A DNA stretch of 46,901 bases from Planctomycetota bacterium (GCA_016190155.1 JACPRB010000052.1:1-46901), one strand, 5' to 3'. Positions 31,792 to 44,273 are shown, counted from the stretch's first letter. Numbers and translations: made by a program. The notes: a model not told the origin generated them from the sequence alone.

Positions 31792-33108
31792 GGACCTGCC
31801 CCGTCGCGCCCGCAACGCCAGCCGGATCGGCACCTCGCGGAAGGGCAGGTACTCGCGCAGCTTCCGCTCCAGAAAGCGCACGTAGTCGGGCGCGAAGCTC
31901 CGCGGATCGTTGACGAACACCTGGAAGGTGGGCGGGTGCGCCCGCGATTGGGCGGCATAGTAGATCTTCGGCAGCTTCGCGCCGCTTCGCGTCCCCGGCG
32001 AGCGCTCCGCTTGCGCCCGCTGCACCACCCGATTGACGTCCGCCGTCGGGATCTTCACGCCCGCCTGCTGGTGCAGCTCCTCCGCCACCGTCAACACGTC
32101 CCACACCCGCGCGCCCTCCTTCGCGGAGATGAACAGGATCGGCACGTAGGAAAGCACCGGCATCGCCCGGTCGATGTACTTCCGGAAATCCCCCGTCCCC
32201 ATCCCCTCCGGGACCAGGTCCCATTTGTTCAGGACGATCAACGCCGGCTTCTTGCGCTCCTCGATCATCCCGCCGATCCGCTTGTCGATCTCGGTGATCC
32301 GCTCCTGCACGTCGATCATCAACACGACCACGTCCGCGCGCCCGATCGCCTCTTCGGCGCGCGCGCGGCTGAAGAACTCCACGGAGTCCGCCACGCGCTG
32401 CTTCTTGCGCACGCCCGCCGTGTCGACCAAGATGACGCTCTTCCCCTCGCGGCGCAGATGCACATCCACCGCGTCGCGCGTGGTTCCGGGCTCCTCGCTG
32501 ACGATCACGCGCTCCTCGCCCGCCAACGCGTTGATGAACGTCGTCTTGCCCCCGTTGAGGTTGCCGACGTTCTCCACGAGCAGAGGTCGCTCCTGGGAGT
32601 CGGCCTCTCTCGGAAGGCGCGCGACGTTCTGGTCCATGAGCTCGCCGACGCGCCGCCGGTGCGACGCGCTGACGGCGGCGGGCTCGCCCATGCCCAGCTC
32701 CCCGAACTCGATCGCGCGCGTGTCGAGGCCCGCGTGATCCGCCTTGTTGGCGACGATCACCACCGCCTTGCCCGCCCGCCGCAACCGGTCGGCGGCCTGC
32801 CGATCCAAGGCCGTCAGCCCTTCCTGAACATCCACGACCAGGAGCGCCAGGTCCGCGCTCTCGATCGCGTACTGAATCTGTCGCTCGACCGGCGCGTGGA
32901 AGCGATCCGCGCGCGACAAACCGATGCCCGCCGTGTCGACCAGCTCCAAGGCCGCGCCTTTGAACGACACGATCGCGCTGACCCGATCGCGCGTGACGCC
33001 GGGCGTCGCGTCCACGATGGAGAGTCGCCGCCCGGCCAACGCGTTGAGCAGCGACGATTTCCCCACGTTCTGCCGGCCGACGATCGCCACGATCGGAAGT
33101 CGTTCCAT
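31786..33108 (-). CDS. der: Ribosome-assembly GTPase Der (EngA)
   Basis: A 440-residue protein with two GTPase domains and a KH-like C-terminus, needed for 50S assembly. Domain 1 has P-loop GRQNVGKS (11-18), DTAG (58-61) and NKAD (121-124). Domain 2 has an unusual P-loop GNLNGGKT (182-189) where most Der proteins have GRPNVGKS, but it still fits GxxxxGK[ST]; DTAG and NKWD are intact. The KH-like domain contains KIYYAAQSRAHPPTFQVFVN. The leader has AGGAGG, and TAGAGT further up may be the -10. Confidence 0.95.
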   Translation of the reverse strand: MERLPIVAIVGRQNVGKSSLLNALAGRRLSIVDATPGVTRDRVSAIVSFKGAALELVDTAGIGLSRADRFHAPVERQIQYAIESADLALLVVDVQEGLTALDRQAADRLRRAGKAVVIVANKADHAGLDTRAIEFGELGMGEPAAVSASHRRRVGELMDQNVARLPREADSQERPLLVENVGNLNGGKTTFINALAGEERVIVSEEPGTTRDAVDVHLRREGKSVILVDTAGVRKKQRVADSVEFFSRARAEEAIGRADVVVLMIDVQERITEIDKRIGGMIEERKKPALIVLNKWDLVPEGMGTGDFRKYIDRAMPVLSYVPILFISAKEGARVWDVLTVAEELHQQAGVKIPTADVNRVVQRAQAERSPGTRSGAKLPKIYYAAQSRAHPPTFQVFVNDPRSFAPDYVRFLERKLREYLPFREVPIRLALRARRGRSL

Positions 33109-33184
33109 GAGAAGACCCGCCTCCTGCGACAGGGGTGTTACTCTAGAATCCGCAGGTCGCGGGCTCTACTGGTTTCGGCGTGAA

Positions 33185-33586
33185 TCACGAGAGGCGCTGC
33201 AACGTCAGCCTGGTGCCGTTCGCGCACTTCACGTACCAGTCGACCCCCAGGAAGTGAACCACCGAGCCGAGGCACACTTCGGATCGCGCCCTTTTGAGCT
33301 CGATCTCCAGAAGATGCCGCGCCACGACCTTCTCCGAAGCGATCTCGTCCTTGGAGAAATCGCTCTGGACCGGACGTCCGGCGGCCACCTCGATGAGCCG
33401 CCTCAGCGTGCGGTCGGAGAACCCGGAGTTCTCCTCCCTCAGCCGGTCCAAGATCTTGGCCTCGGACCACCCTCCCTGCAGGAGTCTTCTCGCGATCCCC
33501 ACGATGTCGACGATGGCCTGCTTGGTGAAGGCGATCGCGAGGTCCGTGAATCCCCCGGACGGCCGTTTGACTTCTTCGCCGGCCAC
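33185..33586 (-). CDS. Hypothetical small protein
   Basis: A 133-residue protein starting at GTG. The N-terminal half is helical (GFTDLAIAFTKQAIVDIVGI; WSEAKILDRLREENSGFSDR, resembling a small helix-turn-helix). The C-terminal half is beta-rich and ends GVDWYVKCANGTRLTLQRLS. No family recognised. TAGACT ends 7 nt before the GTG, with TTGCGG 16 bp further up. Confidence 0.6.
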   Translation of the reverse strand: MAGEEVKRPSGGFTDLAIAFTKQAIVDIVGIARRLLQGGWSEAKILDRLREENSGFSDRTLRRLIEVAAGRPVQSDFSKDEIASEKVVARHLLEIELKRARSEVCLGSVVHFLGVDWYVKCANGTRLTLQRLS

Positions 33587-33593
33587 TACTGGA

Positions 33594-33599
33594 AGTCTA
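33594..33599 (-). promoter_or_regulatory. Putative -10 element, 7 nt before a GTG start
   Basis: TAGACT on the minus strand, preceded by TTGCGG at a 16-bp spacing and followed by 7 nt to the GTG at 33586. No ribosome site fits. Confidence 0.4.
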
Positions 33600-33631
33600 C
33601 CCGACCGCCGCGAAGCCGCAACACCACGTCC

Positions 33632-34786
33632 TCAAACAATTCGCTTGCGCAACTCCTCGATCGGATAATGCGTACCCCGCCAAATCACCCCGCCTTGCCG
33701 ATACGTCACCGCCATCGAACGGAGAATGATGTACACCATGATCATCGCTCCGATCGGATAGCAAAGCCCGGTCAGTCGGGACGTCCGTCGCGACAGACGA
33801 CCGGTCCAAGAAAACCAAAGCATCAGCGCGAATACCGCGGCGCACAGCCCGCGCGCTCCGAGCGGCCCGAACCACAATCCCACGACGGGCCAGACGCCCA
33901 TGATCAAGAGCCCCACCACGGCCGCCGCGGCCAGCAACGGATTGTAATGGAACCCCGCGAACATGTTCTTCGTCAGCCCGTGGATGAGGCCCCGCACGCC
34001 CACAGCCCATCGCACGCGCATCAGGCCGATGCCGCCGAGGGCCTCGCTGCGCGCCCCCGCCTGCTTCATCCGCTTCCCCAGCTTCAGGTCGTCCGCCACA
34101 TCCATCGGCAACGCCGCGTGTCCGCCCGCGCGCCGGTAAACCTCCGTCCGCACCAAATTGAAGGCGCCCACTCCGATGTGCGCCTTGCTGCGCGAATTCA
34201 GCGTCTTCCACGGCCGAGTGTAGAGCAGGAAGATCACCCCGAAGAAGCCCACCACGACCGCCTCCCAGAAGCCGTCGCCGTCGAGCTCAGGAAACACCGC
34301 CACATGATCCCGGCCGCGAGTCTCGGCGTAATGAACGGCCCGCCGCAAGGCATCCCGTTCGAAGTGCACGTCCGCATCCGTGAAAAGGAGGTACGTCCCT
34401 CCGGCTTGCTGACTCCCCACGTGCAACGCGTGATTCTTCCCCAACCACCCGGCGGGCAGTTCACGCACGTGGACGGCGCGCAGCCGTCCGTCTTCCGCCG
34501 CCAGCCGATCGAGAATCGCACCCGTGCCGTCGGTCGATCGGTCATCCACCGCCACGATCTCCAGATCGGGATAGTCCATCGCCAGCATCGATCGCATCGC
34601 CGCCTCGACGGTCTCCTCCTCGTTGAGCGCCGCCACGACAACGGAGACGCGCGGCAGCGGAACCGCCGGATCGTACGGCTCCTCCTCGAGCCGCCGGAAC
34701 GACCAGCGGCACCACCACGCCTCCACCCTGGGCATCAACCAGGGCGCAAGCGCCGCGGCGGCAAGCACCCAGAACATCCAAGCCAT
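33632..34786 (-). CDS. Family 2 glycosyltransferase with membrane helices
   Basis: A 384-residue integral membrane enzyme. An N-terminal helix (MAWMFWVLAAAALAPWLMP) precedes a GT2 domain (about 45-270) with VVVAALNEEETVEAAM, VDDRSTDGT, the metal site DADVHF, and PMDVADDLKLGKRMKQAGAR. Two to four C-terminal helices follow (AAAAVVGLLIMGVWPVVGLW; LTGLCYPIGAMIMVYIILRS). The layout resembles HpnB/CrtQ-type transferases that glycosylate a lipid at the cytoplasmic face. The acceptor cannot be told from sequence, and no hopanoid or carotenoid genes are nearby. TAACAT ends 7 nt before the ATG. It is divergent from rmuC. Confidence 0.85.
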   Translation of the reverse strand: MAWMFWVLAAAALAPWLMPRVEAWWCRWSFRRLEEEPYDPAVPLPRVSVVVAALNEEETVEAAMRSMLAMDYPDLEIVAVDDRSTDGTGAILDRLAAEDGRLRAVHVRELPAGWLGKNHALHVGSQQAGGTYLLFTDADVHFERDALRRAVHYAETRGRDHVAVFPELDGDGFWEAVVVGFFGVIFLLYTRPWKTLNSRSKAHIGVGAFNLVRTEVYRRAGGHAALPMDVADDLKLGKRMKQAGARSEALGGIGLMRVRWAVGVRGLIHGLTKNMFAGFHYNPLLAAAAVVGLLIMGVWPVVGLWFGPLGARGLCAAVFALMLWFSWTGRLSRRTSRLTGLCYPIGAMIMVYIILRSMAVTYRQGGVIWRGTHYPIEELRKRIV

Positions 34787-34793
34787 ACGATAG

Positions 34794-34799
34794 ATGTTA
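34794..34799 (-). promoter_or_regulatory. Putative -10 element of the glycosyltransferase gene
   Basis: TAACAT on the minus strand, 7 nt before the ATG at 34786. The adjacent octamer array takes up the place where a -35 would be. Confidence 0.4.
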
Positions 34800-34804
34800 C
34801 CGCC

Positions 34805-34852
34805 GAACGAATGAACGGGCGAACAGTGGAACGGGTGAACGGACGAACCGGC
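34805..34852. repeat. GAACGGNN octamer array in a divergent promoter region
   Basis: Six tandem octamers (GAACGAAT, GAACGGGC, GAACAGTG, GAACGGGT, GAACGGAC, GAACCGGC) fill most of the 108-bp gap between the glycosyltransferase and rmuC starts. Confidence 0.8.
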
Positions 34853-34881
34853 AATGTTGGACGCCCGCGACAAACGCGTGC

Positions 34882-34887
34882 TATCCT
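34882..34887 (+). promoter_or_regulatory. Putative -10 element of rmuC
   Basis: TATCCT with an extended TGC before it, 7 nt from the ATG at 34895. A TTGGAC lies 19 bp upstream, a long spacing. Confidence 0.45.
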
Positions 34888-34894
34888 CCCCCGC

Positions 34895-36256
34895 ATGGAA
34901 TGGCCGCTGTTCGCGGTCGGCCTGGCGCTGGGCGCCGTTCTCGGGAGATTCTTCTTCGCCCGGGCCTTGGAAGGCCGGATTCACGCCGCCGAGGCGCGCG
35001 CCGGAGAACTCCAGAAACAAATCGAGGGACTCGAGAAACTGCGCGCGGAACTGGAGCAGCGGTTGCTCGCCGCCGAGACCGCCCGCGTCCAGGCGGAGAC
35101 GCGCTTGCAGGAGGCCGGCCGGACGTTCGAGGAGCAACGCAAGCTCCTCGACGAGGCGAAGCTCAAACTGGCCGATACGTTCAAGGCGCTCGCCATGGAC
35201 GTCCTGAGCCACAGCAAGAACGACTTCCTCCAGCTGGCCGACCAGACGCTGGAGACGCGCCGCCAGGCCGTGGACCAGCTCGTCGCGCCGATCCGCGACT
35301 CCCTGGGCAAGGTCGACCAGCAGATCCACGAGCTCGAGAAGGCGCGCAGCGAGGCGTACGGCGCCCTGCGGACGCAGGTCTCCGATCTCGCCGCCACGCA
35401 CGGCAGGCTCCAGGCGGAAACCGCGAATCTCGTCCGGGCCCTCAAGACCCCGGAAGTCCGCGGCCGCTGGGGCGAGATCCAGCTGCGCCGAGTGGTCGAA
35501 GTGGCCGGCATGCAGAACCATTGCGACTTCCAGGAACAGCAGACCGTCGCCACCGAAGACGGCCAACGCCGGCCCGACATGGTCGTCCGGCTCCCCGAAG
35601 CCCACGCCGTCGTCGTCGACGCCAAGGCGCCTCTCAAGGCCTACATCGAGGCGCTGGACGCGGCCGACGACGAGACGCGCGCGCAGAAGTTGAAGGAGCA
35701 CGCGCGACATCTCCGGACGCACGTCGATCAGCTCGCCGACAAGAGGTACTGGAACCAGTTTCAACCCGCCCCCGAGTTCGTCGCGCTGTTCCTGCCCGGC
35801 GAAGCCTTCTTCAGCGCGGCCCTGCAGCAGGATCCCGATCTCATCGAATACGCCGCCCTCAAGAAGGTCATGCTCACGAGCCCCACGACGCTGATCGCCC
35901 TGCTGCGCGCGGTGCATTACGGCTGGCGCCGGCACCAGATCGCGGAAAGCGCCGAGAAGATCAGCCGGGCCGGCCAGGAGCTGCATTCCCGCATCGGCAC
36001 GATCGTCGGCTATCTCGACTCCCTCGGGCGCGCTCTCGGCCAATCCGTCGAGCACTACAACAGGCTCGTCGGCTCGATGGAAGAACGCATGATCCCCGCG
36101 GCCCGCAAGTTGGCCGAGCTGGGCGCGAGCAGCGGCAAGGATATCGAGTCCGCGGGGACGATCAACCTCGCCCCGCGCCTGCCCGCCGCGGAATCTCCGG
36201 ACGGGGAAAAAGGCGTGGCCGAGTTGGAGGCGATCAAGAAGGGCGCTCCAGGGTAG
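34895..36256 (+). CDS. rmuC: DNA recombination protein RmuC
   Basis: A 453-residue protein: an N-terminal membrane helix (FAVGLALGAVLGRFFFARAL), a long coiled coil (about 25-175), and the RmuC nuclease-like domain (about 175-400) with RGRWGEIQLRRVVEVAGM, the restriction-enzyme-like core RRPDMVVRLPEAHAVVVDAK, and FLPGEAFFSAAL. RmuC limits inversions at short inverted repeats in E. coli and acts at stalled forks. That is of interest here, as the genome is rich in inverted repeats. The start follows a -10-like TATCCT by 7 nt. It converges on the second Ser/Thr kinase gene with a 5-bp gap. Confidence 0.93.
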   Translation: MEWPLFAVGLALGAVLGRFFFARALEGRIHAAEARAGELQKQIEGLEKLRAELEQRLLAAETARVQAETRLQEAGRTFEEQRKLLDEAKLKLADTFKALAMDVLSHSKNDFLQLADQTLETRRQAVDQLVAPIRDSLGKVDQQIHELEKARSEAYGALRTQVSDLAATHGRLQAETANLVRALKTPEVRGRWGEIQLRRVVEVAGMQNHCDFQEQQTVATEDGQRRPDMVVRLPEAHAVVVDAKAPLKAYIEALDAADDETRAQKLKEHARHLRTHVDQLADKRYWNQFQPAPEFVALFLPGEAFFSAALQQDPDLIEYAALKKVMLTSPTTLIALLRAVHYGWRRHQIAESAEKISRAGQELHSRIGTIVGYLDSLGRALGQSVEHYNRLVGSMEERMIPAARKLAELGASSGKDIESAGTINLAPRLPAAESPDGEKGVAELEAIKKGAPG

Positions 36257-36261
36257 GCCCC

Positions 36262-39627
<3,366 letters not shown>

Positions 39628-39722
39628 GGTTCGTCAGAGCACGCTGAGGGGTAGCGGAATCGAGGAAATCCCTGCCGTATGGCTGCCACGACACATCTTC
39701 CTTCATCCTCCCTTGCCCCTCT

Positions 39723-39790
39723 TCTCTGAGTCCTCTGCGCTCTCTGGTCTCAGGTCTTCTCTGCGTCTCCTGTCCCTCTCCGCGTCCTCA
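39723..39790. repeat. 7-bp tandem repeat array overlapping the end of tyrS
   Basis: About ten degenerate heptads (TCTCTGA, GTCCTCT, GCGCTCT, CTGGTCT, CAGGTCT, TCTCTGC and so on) begin with 14 bases identical to 6409-6422. The right 41 bp encode the last 12-13 residues and the stop codon of tyrS. Confidence 0.75.
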
Positions 39791-40985
39791 CAATCCGGAA
39801 GAACTTGTTCTTCTTGCCGACCTTGAGCAGCTCGCCGCCCTTCAACTCCACCTCCGCCTTCGGATCGGTGACACGCCGTCCGTCGACCTCGACCCCTCCC
39901 TGCTCTACGAGCCGCCGCGCATCGGAGTTGGAAGACGGAATCCGCGTCAGGATCACGAGCTTCACGATCGAGATCGTTGCTTCGTCGACCTTCAATTCCG
40001 GAATGTCCTCGGAAGGCTTCCCCTGGCGATGTTCGAGATCGAATCGCGCCGCCGCCTCGTCGGCCGCCTTCTCGCCGTGAAAACCCGCAATGATCTTGCG
40101 CGCCAACACGTCCTTCGCGGCCTTCGGGTGCGTCTTGACGGGGTCGCAATAGCGCTCGATCTCGTCCTCCGGTACGCGCGTCACGAGGGTGAACCACACG
40201 CGCATCGCCGCATCCGGCAGCGACATGATCTTGCCGTACATGCCGTACGCGTCTTCCGTTACGCCCACGTGATTCCCCAGGCTCTTGGACATCTTCTCCT
40301 TCCCGTCGAGACCGGGCAGGATCGGCATCGTCAGCGCCACCTGGGGCTCCATCGCCATGTCGCGCATCAAGTCGCGTCCCGCAAGCAGGTTGAAGGTCTG
40401 ATCGGTGCCGCCCAACTCCACGTCCGCGCGCACCTCGACGGAATCGTAGGCCTGCATGAGCACATAGAGGAACTCGTGCAGAAAGACCGGCACCTGTTCC
40501 TTGTGGCGCTTGGCGAAATCGTCGCGCTCCAGCAGACGCGCCACCGTCATCTTGGACGACAGCTCCAGGAGCCGGTGGAAACTGAGCGATCTCAACCACG
40601 CGCTGTTGCGCACGACTTCGAGCTTCCGCGTGTCGAGGACCTTACCCACCTGCTCCAGATACGTCTTCGCGTTCGTCTCGACTTCCTGAGGCGTCAATTG
40701 CGGACGCGTCTTCTTCCGGCCGCTGGGGTCGCCGACGAGCGCCGTGAAGTCGCCGATGATGAGAACGGCTTGGTGCCCCAGGTCCTGGAACTGACGCAGC
40801 TTCTGCAAGACGACCGTATGGCCGAGATGGATGTCGGGCGACGTGGGATCGACGCCCAGCTTGATCCGCAGCGGTTTGCCCTTGTCCCTCGAGCAGACGA
40901 GTTTTCGCTCGAGCTCCTCGGGCGTATGGATGGCAACCGTTCCGCGGTGAACGGCGTTCATTTGCTCTCGGATCGATGGATGCAT
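39750..40985 (-). CDS. tyrS: Tyrosyl-tRNA synthetase
   Basis: A 411-residue class I aminoacyl-tRNA synthetase of the TyrRS type-2 (TyrZ-like) branch. The HIGH motif is HLGH in DPTSPDIHLGHTVVLQKLR, and KMSKS is intact in GLDGKEKMSKSLGNHVGV. The tyrosine pocket text DVELGGTDQTFNLLAGR is present. An S4 RNA-binding domain closes the protein (SNSDARRLVEQGGVEVDGRR). The ATG at 40985 is preferred to the one at 40994, which directly abuts a TAGAAT hexamer (41000-40995) that looks like its -10. The last 12 residues, RTRRGTGDAEKT, are encoded by a heptad repeat and are probably a neutral extension. Confidence 0.95.
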   Translation of the reverse strand: MHPSIREQMNAVHRGTVAIHTPEELERKLVCSRDKGKPLRIKLGVDPTSPDIHLGHTVVLQKLRQFQDLGHQAVLIIGDFTALVGDPSGRKKTRPQLTPQEVETNAKTYLEQVGKVLDTRKLEVVRNSAWLRSLSFHRLLELSSKMTVARLLERDDFAKRHKEQVPVFLHEFLYVLMQAYDSVEVRADVELGGTDQTFNLLAGRDLMRDMAMEPQVALTMPILPGLDGKEKMSKSLGNHVGVTEDAYGMYGKIMSLPDAAMRVWFTLVTRVPEDEIERYCDPVKTHPKAAKDVLARKIIAGFHGEKAADEAAARFDLEHRQGKPSEDIPELKVDEATISIVKLVILTRIPSSNSDARRLVEQGGVEVDGRRVTDPKAEVELKGGELLKVGKKNKFFRIVRTRRGTGDAEKT

Positions 40986-41047
40986 GGGACCCATATTCTA
41001 GGCTCCGGCGCGCCGGGCCACAAGATCCCGACAAGGCGCGAGGCCGC

Positions 41048-42286
41048 TCACTTCCCGCCTCTCCGCTTCTTCGGAGGCGCTTGATCGGGCCGTCCCAGCA
41101 GCGAATCCGCGTAGGCGCGCCAGAGACGAGGATTCGTGCCCAACTCCTGACCGGTCAAGCGATACAGGAATTGCCCCAGCGCCGCGCGCCCCTCCGGCCG
41201 CTCCGCCTTCTCCAGGGCCGTCACCAGGATGTCCACCACCTGCGGCTTCTCCTCCTCGCTCGCCAGCATCGCGGCGACGAAGACCTCGTTTCCCGTTCCC
41301 GACGCCATGGCGTTCTCCAACGCCTTGAGCGGATCGGCCAACAGGTGGTCGTGCTTCTTGGGCACCACCTTGAACGTCGCCGGCTCGAACCACACGCGCT
41401 TGGTCGTCGATCCCTTTCCGAAATCCAGCTTCATCGGCTGCGTCCACGCGCCGATCGTGTACACGCGGATGCACTCGCCGTCGTCCGGGAAATCCGCCCC
41501 CACGTCGATCGCGAACGTCTTCTCCCACTGCGCGCCCATCGCGATGGGAATCTCATGCTCGACCTCGATCTCCATCCAGCGCTGAGTCTCCGTAAGAGCT
41601 CCTTCCGGCTCGAAACGCCTGCAGACGATCTCGACGAAGACGAGCGGCGTGGTCGGATTCTCCGGCGACCCCGGGTCGTACGCGATCTTGACGGTTCCCT
41701 TGAACTGGTTCTCCATTCTCAGCGAGAACTCGTGCACGCCCGGCGCGACGCCCGCGGCCGCGGGCGCGATGACCCGCGAACGCACGAGCGACGTCTGCGT
41801 GATCCAATTGTCGCAGTGCCGGCGGAGCTTGCGGATCTCTTCGATGTAGCGCGACTTCGGCTCCAGCACCAACAGCGCGTTCGCGATGTCGTATCCCCGT
41901 TGATACTGTTTGGCATTCGCGGCCGCCGCCCCTTCCTTCAGTTTGGCCCACACGTACTTCTCCGCTTCCGGTCGATCGACCTGCGGCGCTTCCCGCAGGA
42001 GATCTTCTTGCCGAAGCAGGTCCTCTTCTTCCACCCACACCCCGCCGGGGACGCTCCGGCGCTCCACTTCCCGAAGCAACCGGTGGATCTCGAGAGCGTT
42101 GTGCAGCTTCAGAAGATCTTCGAGGTACGGAATGGCGCCGGGCCCGATGGCGATCAGCTCCCTGCGACCCAGTTCGCGGACCTGCGGGTCCGGATCAGAG
42201 TACCAGTCGACGGCGCGCTGGATCCGCGCCTCGCGATCGTCTCCCTGGACGACCAGCGCCAGCATCAGGGCGATGAGAGACATCAT
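41048..42286 (-). CDS. Hypothetical exported protein with a HEAT-like N-terminus
   Basis: A 412-residue protein with a signal peptide (MMSLIALMLALVVQG). Residues 25-80 look like one or two HEAT/armadillo repeats (DPQVRELGRRELIAIGPGAI). A helical stretch (about 95-165) follows, then a beta-sandwich-like region (about 180-310, FSLRMENQFKGTVKIAYDPG) and a second helical repeat part (about 315-390). The tail is basic (PPKKRRGGK). No enzyme motif is seen. It is probably a periplasmic scaffold. An AGGA lies close to the ATG. No family is recognised. Confidence 0.7.
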   Translation of the reverse strand: MMSLIALMLALVVQGDDREARIQRAVDWYSDPDPQVRELGRRELIAIGPGAIPYLEDLLKLHNALEIHRLLREVERRSVPGGVWVEEEDLLRQEDLLREAPQVDRPEAEKYVWAKLKEGAAAANAKQYQRGYDIANALLVLEPKSRYIEEIRKLRRHCDNWITQTSLVRSRVIAPAAAGVAPGVHEFSLRMENQFKGTVKIAYDPGSPENPTTPLVFVEIVCRRFEPEGALTETQRWMEIEVEHEIPIAMGAQWEKTFAIDVGADFPDDGECIRVYTIGAWTQPMKLDFGKGSTTKRVWFEPATFKVVPKKHDHLLADPLKALENAMASGTGNEVFVAAMLASEEEKPQVVDILVTALEKAERPEGRAALGQFLYRLTGQELGTNPRLWRAYADSLLGRPDQAPPKKRRGGK

Positions 42287-42352
42287 ATTCCTGGACGTCG
42301 CTCGGGGCCGACGTTCCGGCCTCCGAAGCTACGTCGCCGCGAAGCGCCGGAA

Positions 42353-42394
42353 ATCGGACATCGTGTATCGGGTATCGGCAATCGGGAATCACTC
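42353..42394. repeat. ATCGGNN heptad array next to the glmS stop codon
   Basis: Six tandem heptads (ATCGGAC, ATCGTGT, ATCGGGT, ATCGGCA, ATCGGGA, ATCACTC). The last one overlaps the glmS stop codon (42391-42389). Nothing else is seen in the gap to the exported protein gene. Confidence 0.8.
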
Positions 42395-44212
42395 CACCGT
42401 CACGCTCTTCGCCAAGTTCCGCGGCTGATCCACGTCCCGCCCGAGCGCCACGGCCGTGTAATACGCCAGCAGCTGCAGCGGCACCACCGACACCACGGGC
42501 GACCACACCTCCGCGACCGCCGGAATCCACAACACGTGCTCGGACATCGTCGGCAATAGCGCGTCCCCGTCGGTCCCCACGCTCACCACATGCCCCTTGC
42601 GACTGGCGACCTGCTGGATGTTCGAGACCATCTTCTCGTAGACGCGCCCCTGAGGCGCGATCGCCAGCGTCGTCAGATGATCGTCCACCAACGCCAGCGG
42701 CCCGTGCTTCATCTCCCCCGCGCCGTACCCCTCGGCGTGCAGATACGAAATCTCCTTCATCTTGAGCGCGCCCTCGTAGGCCGTCGCGAGGTTGTACCGG
42801 CGCCCGATGTACATGAAGTCGTAGCCTTTCTTGAACCGTTCGGCCACGCGCTTGATCTCCGCGACGTCCTCGAGCACGCGCTGAATCGCCCCGGGCACCT
42901 GCAGAGCGGTCTTCATCAGCACGCCCATGTGCGCGCCCGTGATCATGCCGCGCCAGCGCCCCATCTGCATGCCCAGCAGCAGCCCGCACATCATCTGCGA
43001 CGTGTACGTCTTCGTCGCCGCCACTCCCACCTCCAACCGCGCCCGCATGTAGACCACCGCGTCCGATTCGCGCGCGATGGAGCTGCCGCGGATGTTCGTG
43101 ATCGCCAGGACCTTCGCCCCCGCCTCGCGCGCCATCCGCACCGCGGCCAGCGTGTCCGCCGTCTCTCCCGACTGCGAGAACGCCAGCATCAGCGTATGCC
43201 GGTCGAACGGGTAATCCCCGTACCGCAGTTCCGACGCCAGCGCGCAATCCACCGGCAGTCGAGCGAACTCCTCGATCCCGTACTTCGTCGCCGTCCCGGC
43301 GTGCCACGACGTGCCGCACGCCGCGATCACCACGCGCCGCACGCGCCGGAAATCCGCCCGATCCAGTCCCAGATCCTCGAAAACGACCTCGTTGCGCGCG
43401 CGATCGAGACGCCCCTGCAACTCCTGGGCCGTCGTATCCGCCTGCTCGTGGATCTCCTTGAGCATGAAATGCGAGTAACCCGACTTCTCCGCCGCCTCGG
43501 CCGACCATTCCACCTCGAACGGCTTGAGCGGCTGCTCGCGGCCGTCCAGATCGAACGAACGAACGCCGGCCCGCGTCAGCTCGACCACCCGCCCCTCCTC
43601 CACCGGCGCCACCCGACGCGTGTGCGGCAGAAGCGCGTGAAGGTCGGAAGCCAGCAGCGACTCGGTGGAGTCGAGCCCCACCACCAGCGGCGCGTTCAGA
43701 CGCGCGCCGTACAGTCGATCCGGATGCCGGGCGAAGGCGATGACCAGCGCGTACGCCCCACGCAACTCGCGAACCGCCGCCAAGACCGCCGCGCGCGGAT
43801 CACCCGAGTACTTTTCCTCCACGAGGTGCGCCACGATCTCCGTGTCCGTCTCGGAGCGGAACTTGTGCCGGCGCAGCCTCTTCTTCAGCTCCACGTAGTT
43901 CTCGATGATGCCGTTGTGGACGATCGCAATGCGCTCGTCGCACGAGAGATGCGGATGCGCGTTGGCCTCCGTCACGCCGCCGTGCGTGGCCCACCGCGTG
44001 TGTCCCAGCCCCAGCGTTCCCTCCAGAGGCTTGCGGGCGACGCGCGACGCGAGGACCTGAAGCTTCCCCGGCGCCTTCTCGACTCGAAACCGCTTCCCGT
44101 CGAACACGACCACGCCCGCGGAGTCGTAGCCTCGATACTCCAGCAGCCGCAGACCGCCCATGAGGATCGGCAGGACCTCCTTCGTGCCGACATAGCCGAT
44201 GATGCCGCACAT
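42389..44212 (-). CDS. glmS: Glutamine-fructose-6-phosphate aminotransferase (isomerising)
   Basis: A 607-residue enzyme, full length, making glucosamine-6-phosphate from fructose-6-phosphate and glutamine, the first step to UDP-GlcNAc for peptidoglycan and lipid A. Cys2 of MCGIIGYVG is the glutaminase nucleophile. GHTRWATHGGVTEANAHPHL and HNGIIENY are the class-II amidotransferase signatures. Two SIS domains follow (ACGTSWHAG, FSQSGETADT), and the C-terminus LAKSVTVE is canonical. GGGAGGGCGAGC gives a ribosome site. No glmS ribozyme is recognisable in the 71-bp leader. Confidence 0.96.
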   Translation of the reverse strand: MCGIIGYVGTKEVLPILMGGLRLLEYRGYDSAGVVVFDGKRFRVEKAPGKLQVLASRVARKPLEGTLGLGHTRWATHGGVTEANAHPHLSCDERIAIVHNGIIENYVELKKRLRRHKFRSETDTEIVAHLVEEKYSGDPRAAVLAAVRELRGAYALVIAFARHPDRLYGARLNAPLVVGLDSTESLLASDLHALLPHTRRVAPVEEGRVVELTRAGVRSFDLDGREQPLKPFEVEWSAEAAEKSGYSHFMLKEIHEQADTTAQELQGRLDRARNEVVFEDLGLDRADFRRVRRVVIAACGTSWHAGTATKYGIEEFARLPVDCALASELRYGDYPFDRHTLMLAFSQSGETADTLAAVRMAREAGAKVLAITNIRGSSIARESDAVVYMRARLEVGVAATKTYTSQMMCGLLLGMQMGRWRGMITGAHMGVLMKTALQVPGAIQRVLEDVAEIKRVAERFKKGYDFMYIGRRYNLATAYEGALKMKEISYLHAEGYGAGEMKHGPLALVDDHLTTLAIAPQGRVYEKMVSNIQQVASRKGHVVSVGTDGDALLPTMSEHVLWIPAVAEVWSPVVSVVPLQLLAYYTAVALGRDVDQPRNLAKSVTVE

Positions 44213-44238
44213 GTCGCTCGCCCTCCCAATGGAACGCC

Positions 44239-44273
44239 AGACACGGGGGCCGGGAGGGTCCGGCCCCGTGTCT
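44239..44273 (-). terminator. Hairpin terminator after rpsA
   Basis: AGACACGGGG(G)CCGG pairs with CCGGCCCCGTGTCT around a short loop, with one bulged base, just downstream of the rpsA stop. No U-tract follows, so termination may need help. The hairpin also lies in the glmS leader. Confidence 0.6.

Noticed and set aside
32924-34894. In-frame upstream extension of rmuC through the Der and glycosyltransferase region
   Set aside because: It runs antisense through two clear genes; RmuC similarity begins with the membrane helix at 34895.
40986-40994. Upstream ATG of tyrS at 40994
   Set aside because: It directly abuts the likely -10 (TAGAAT), so a transcript from that box would not include it.
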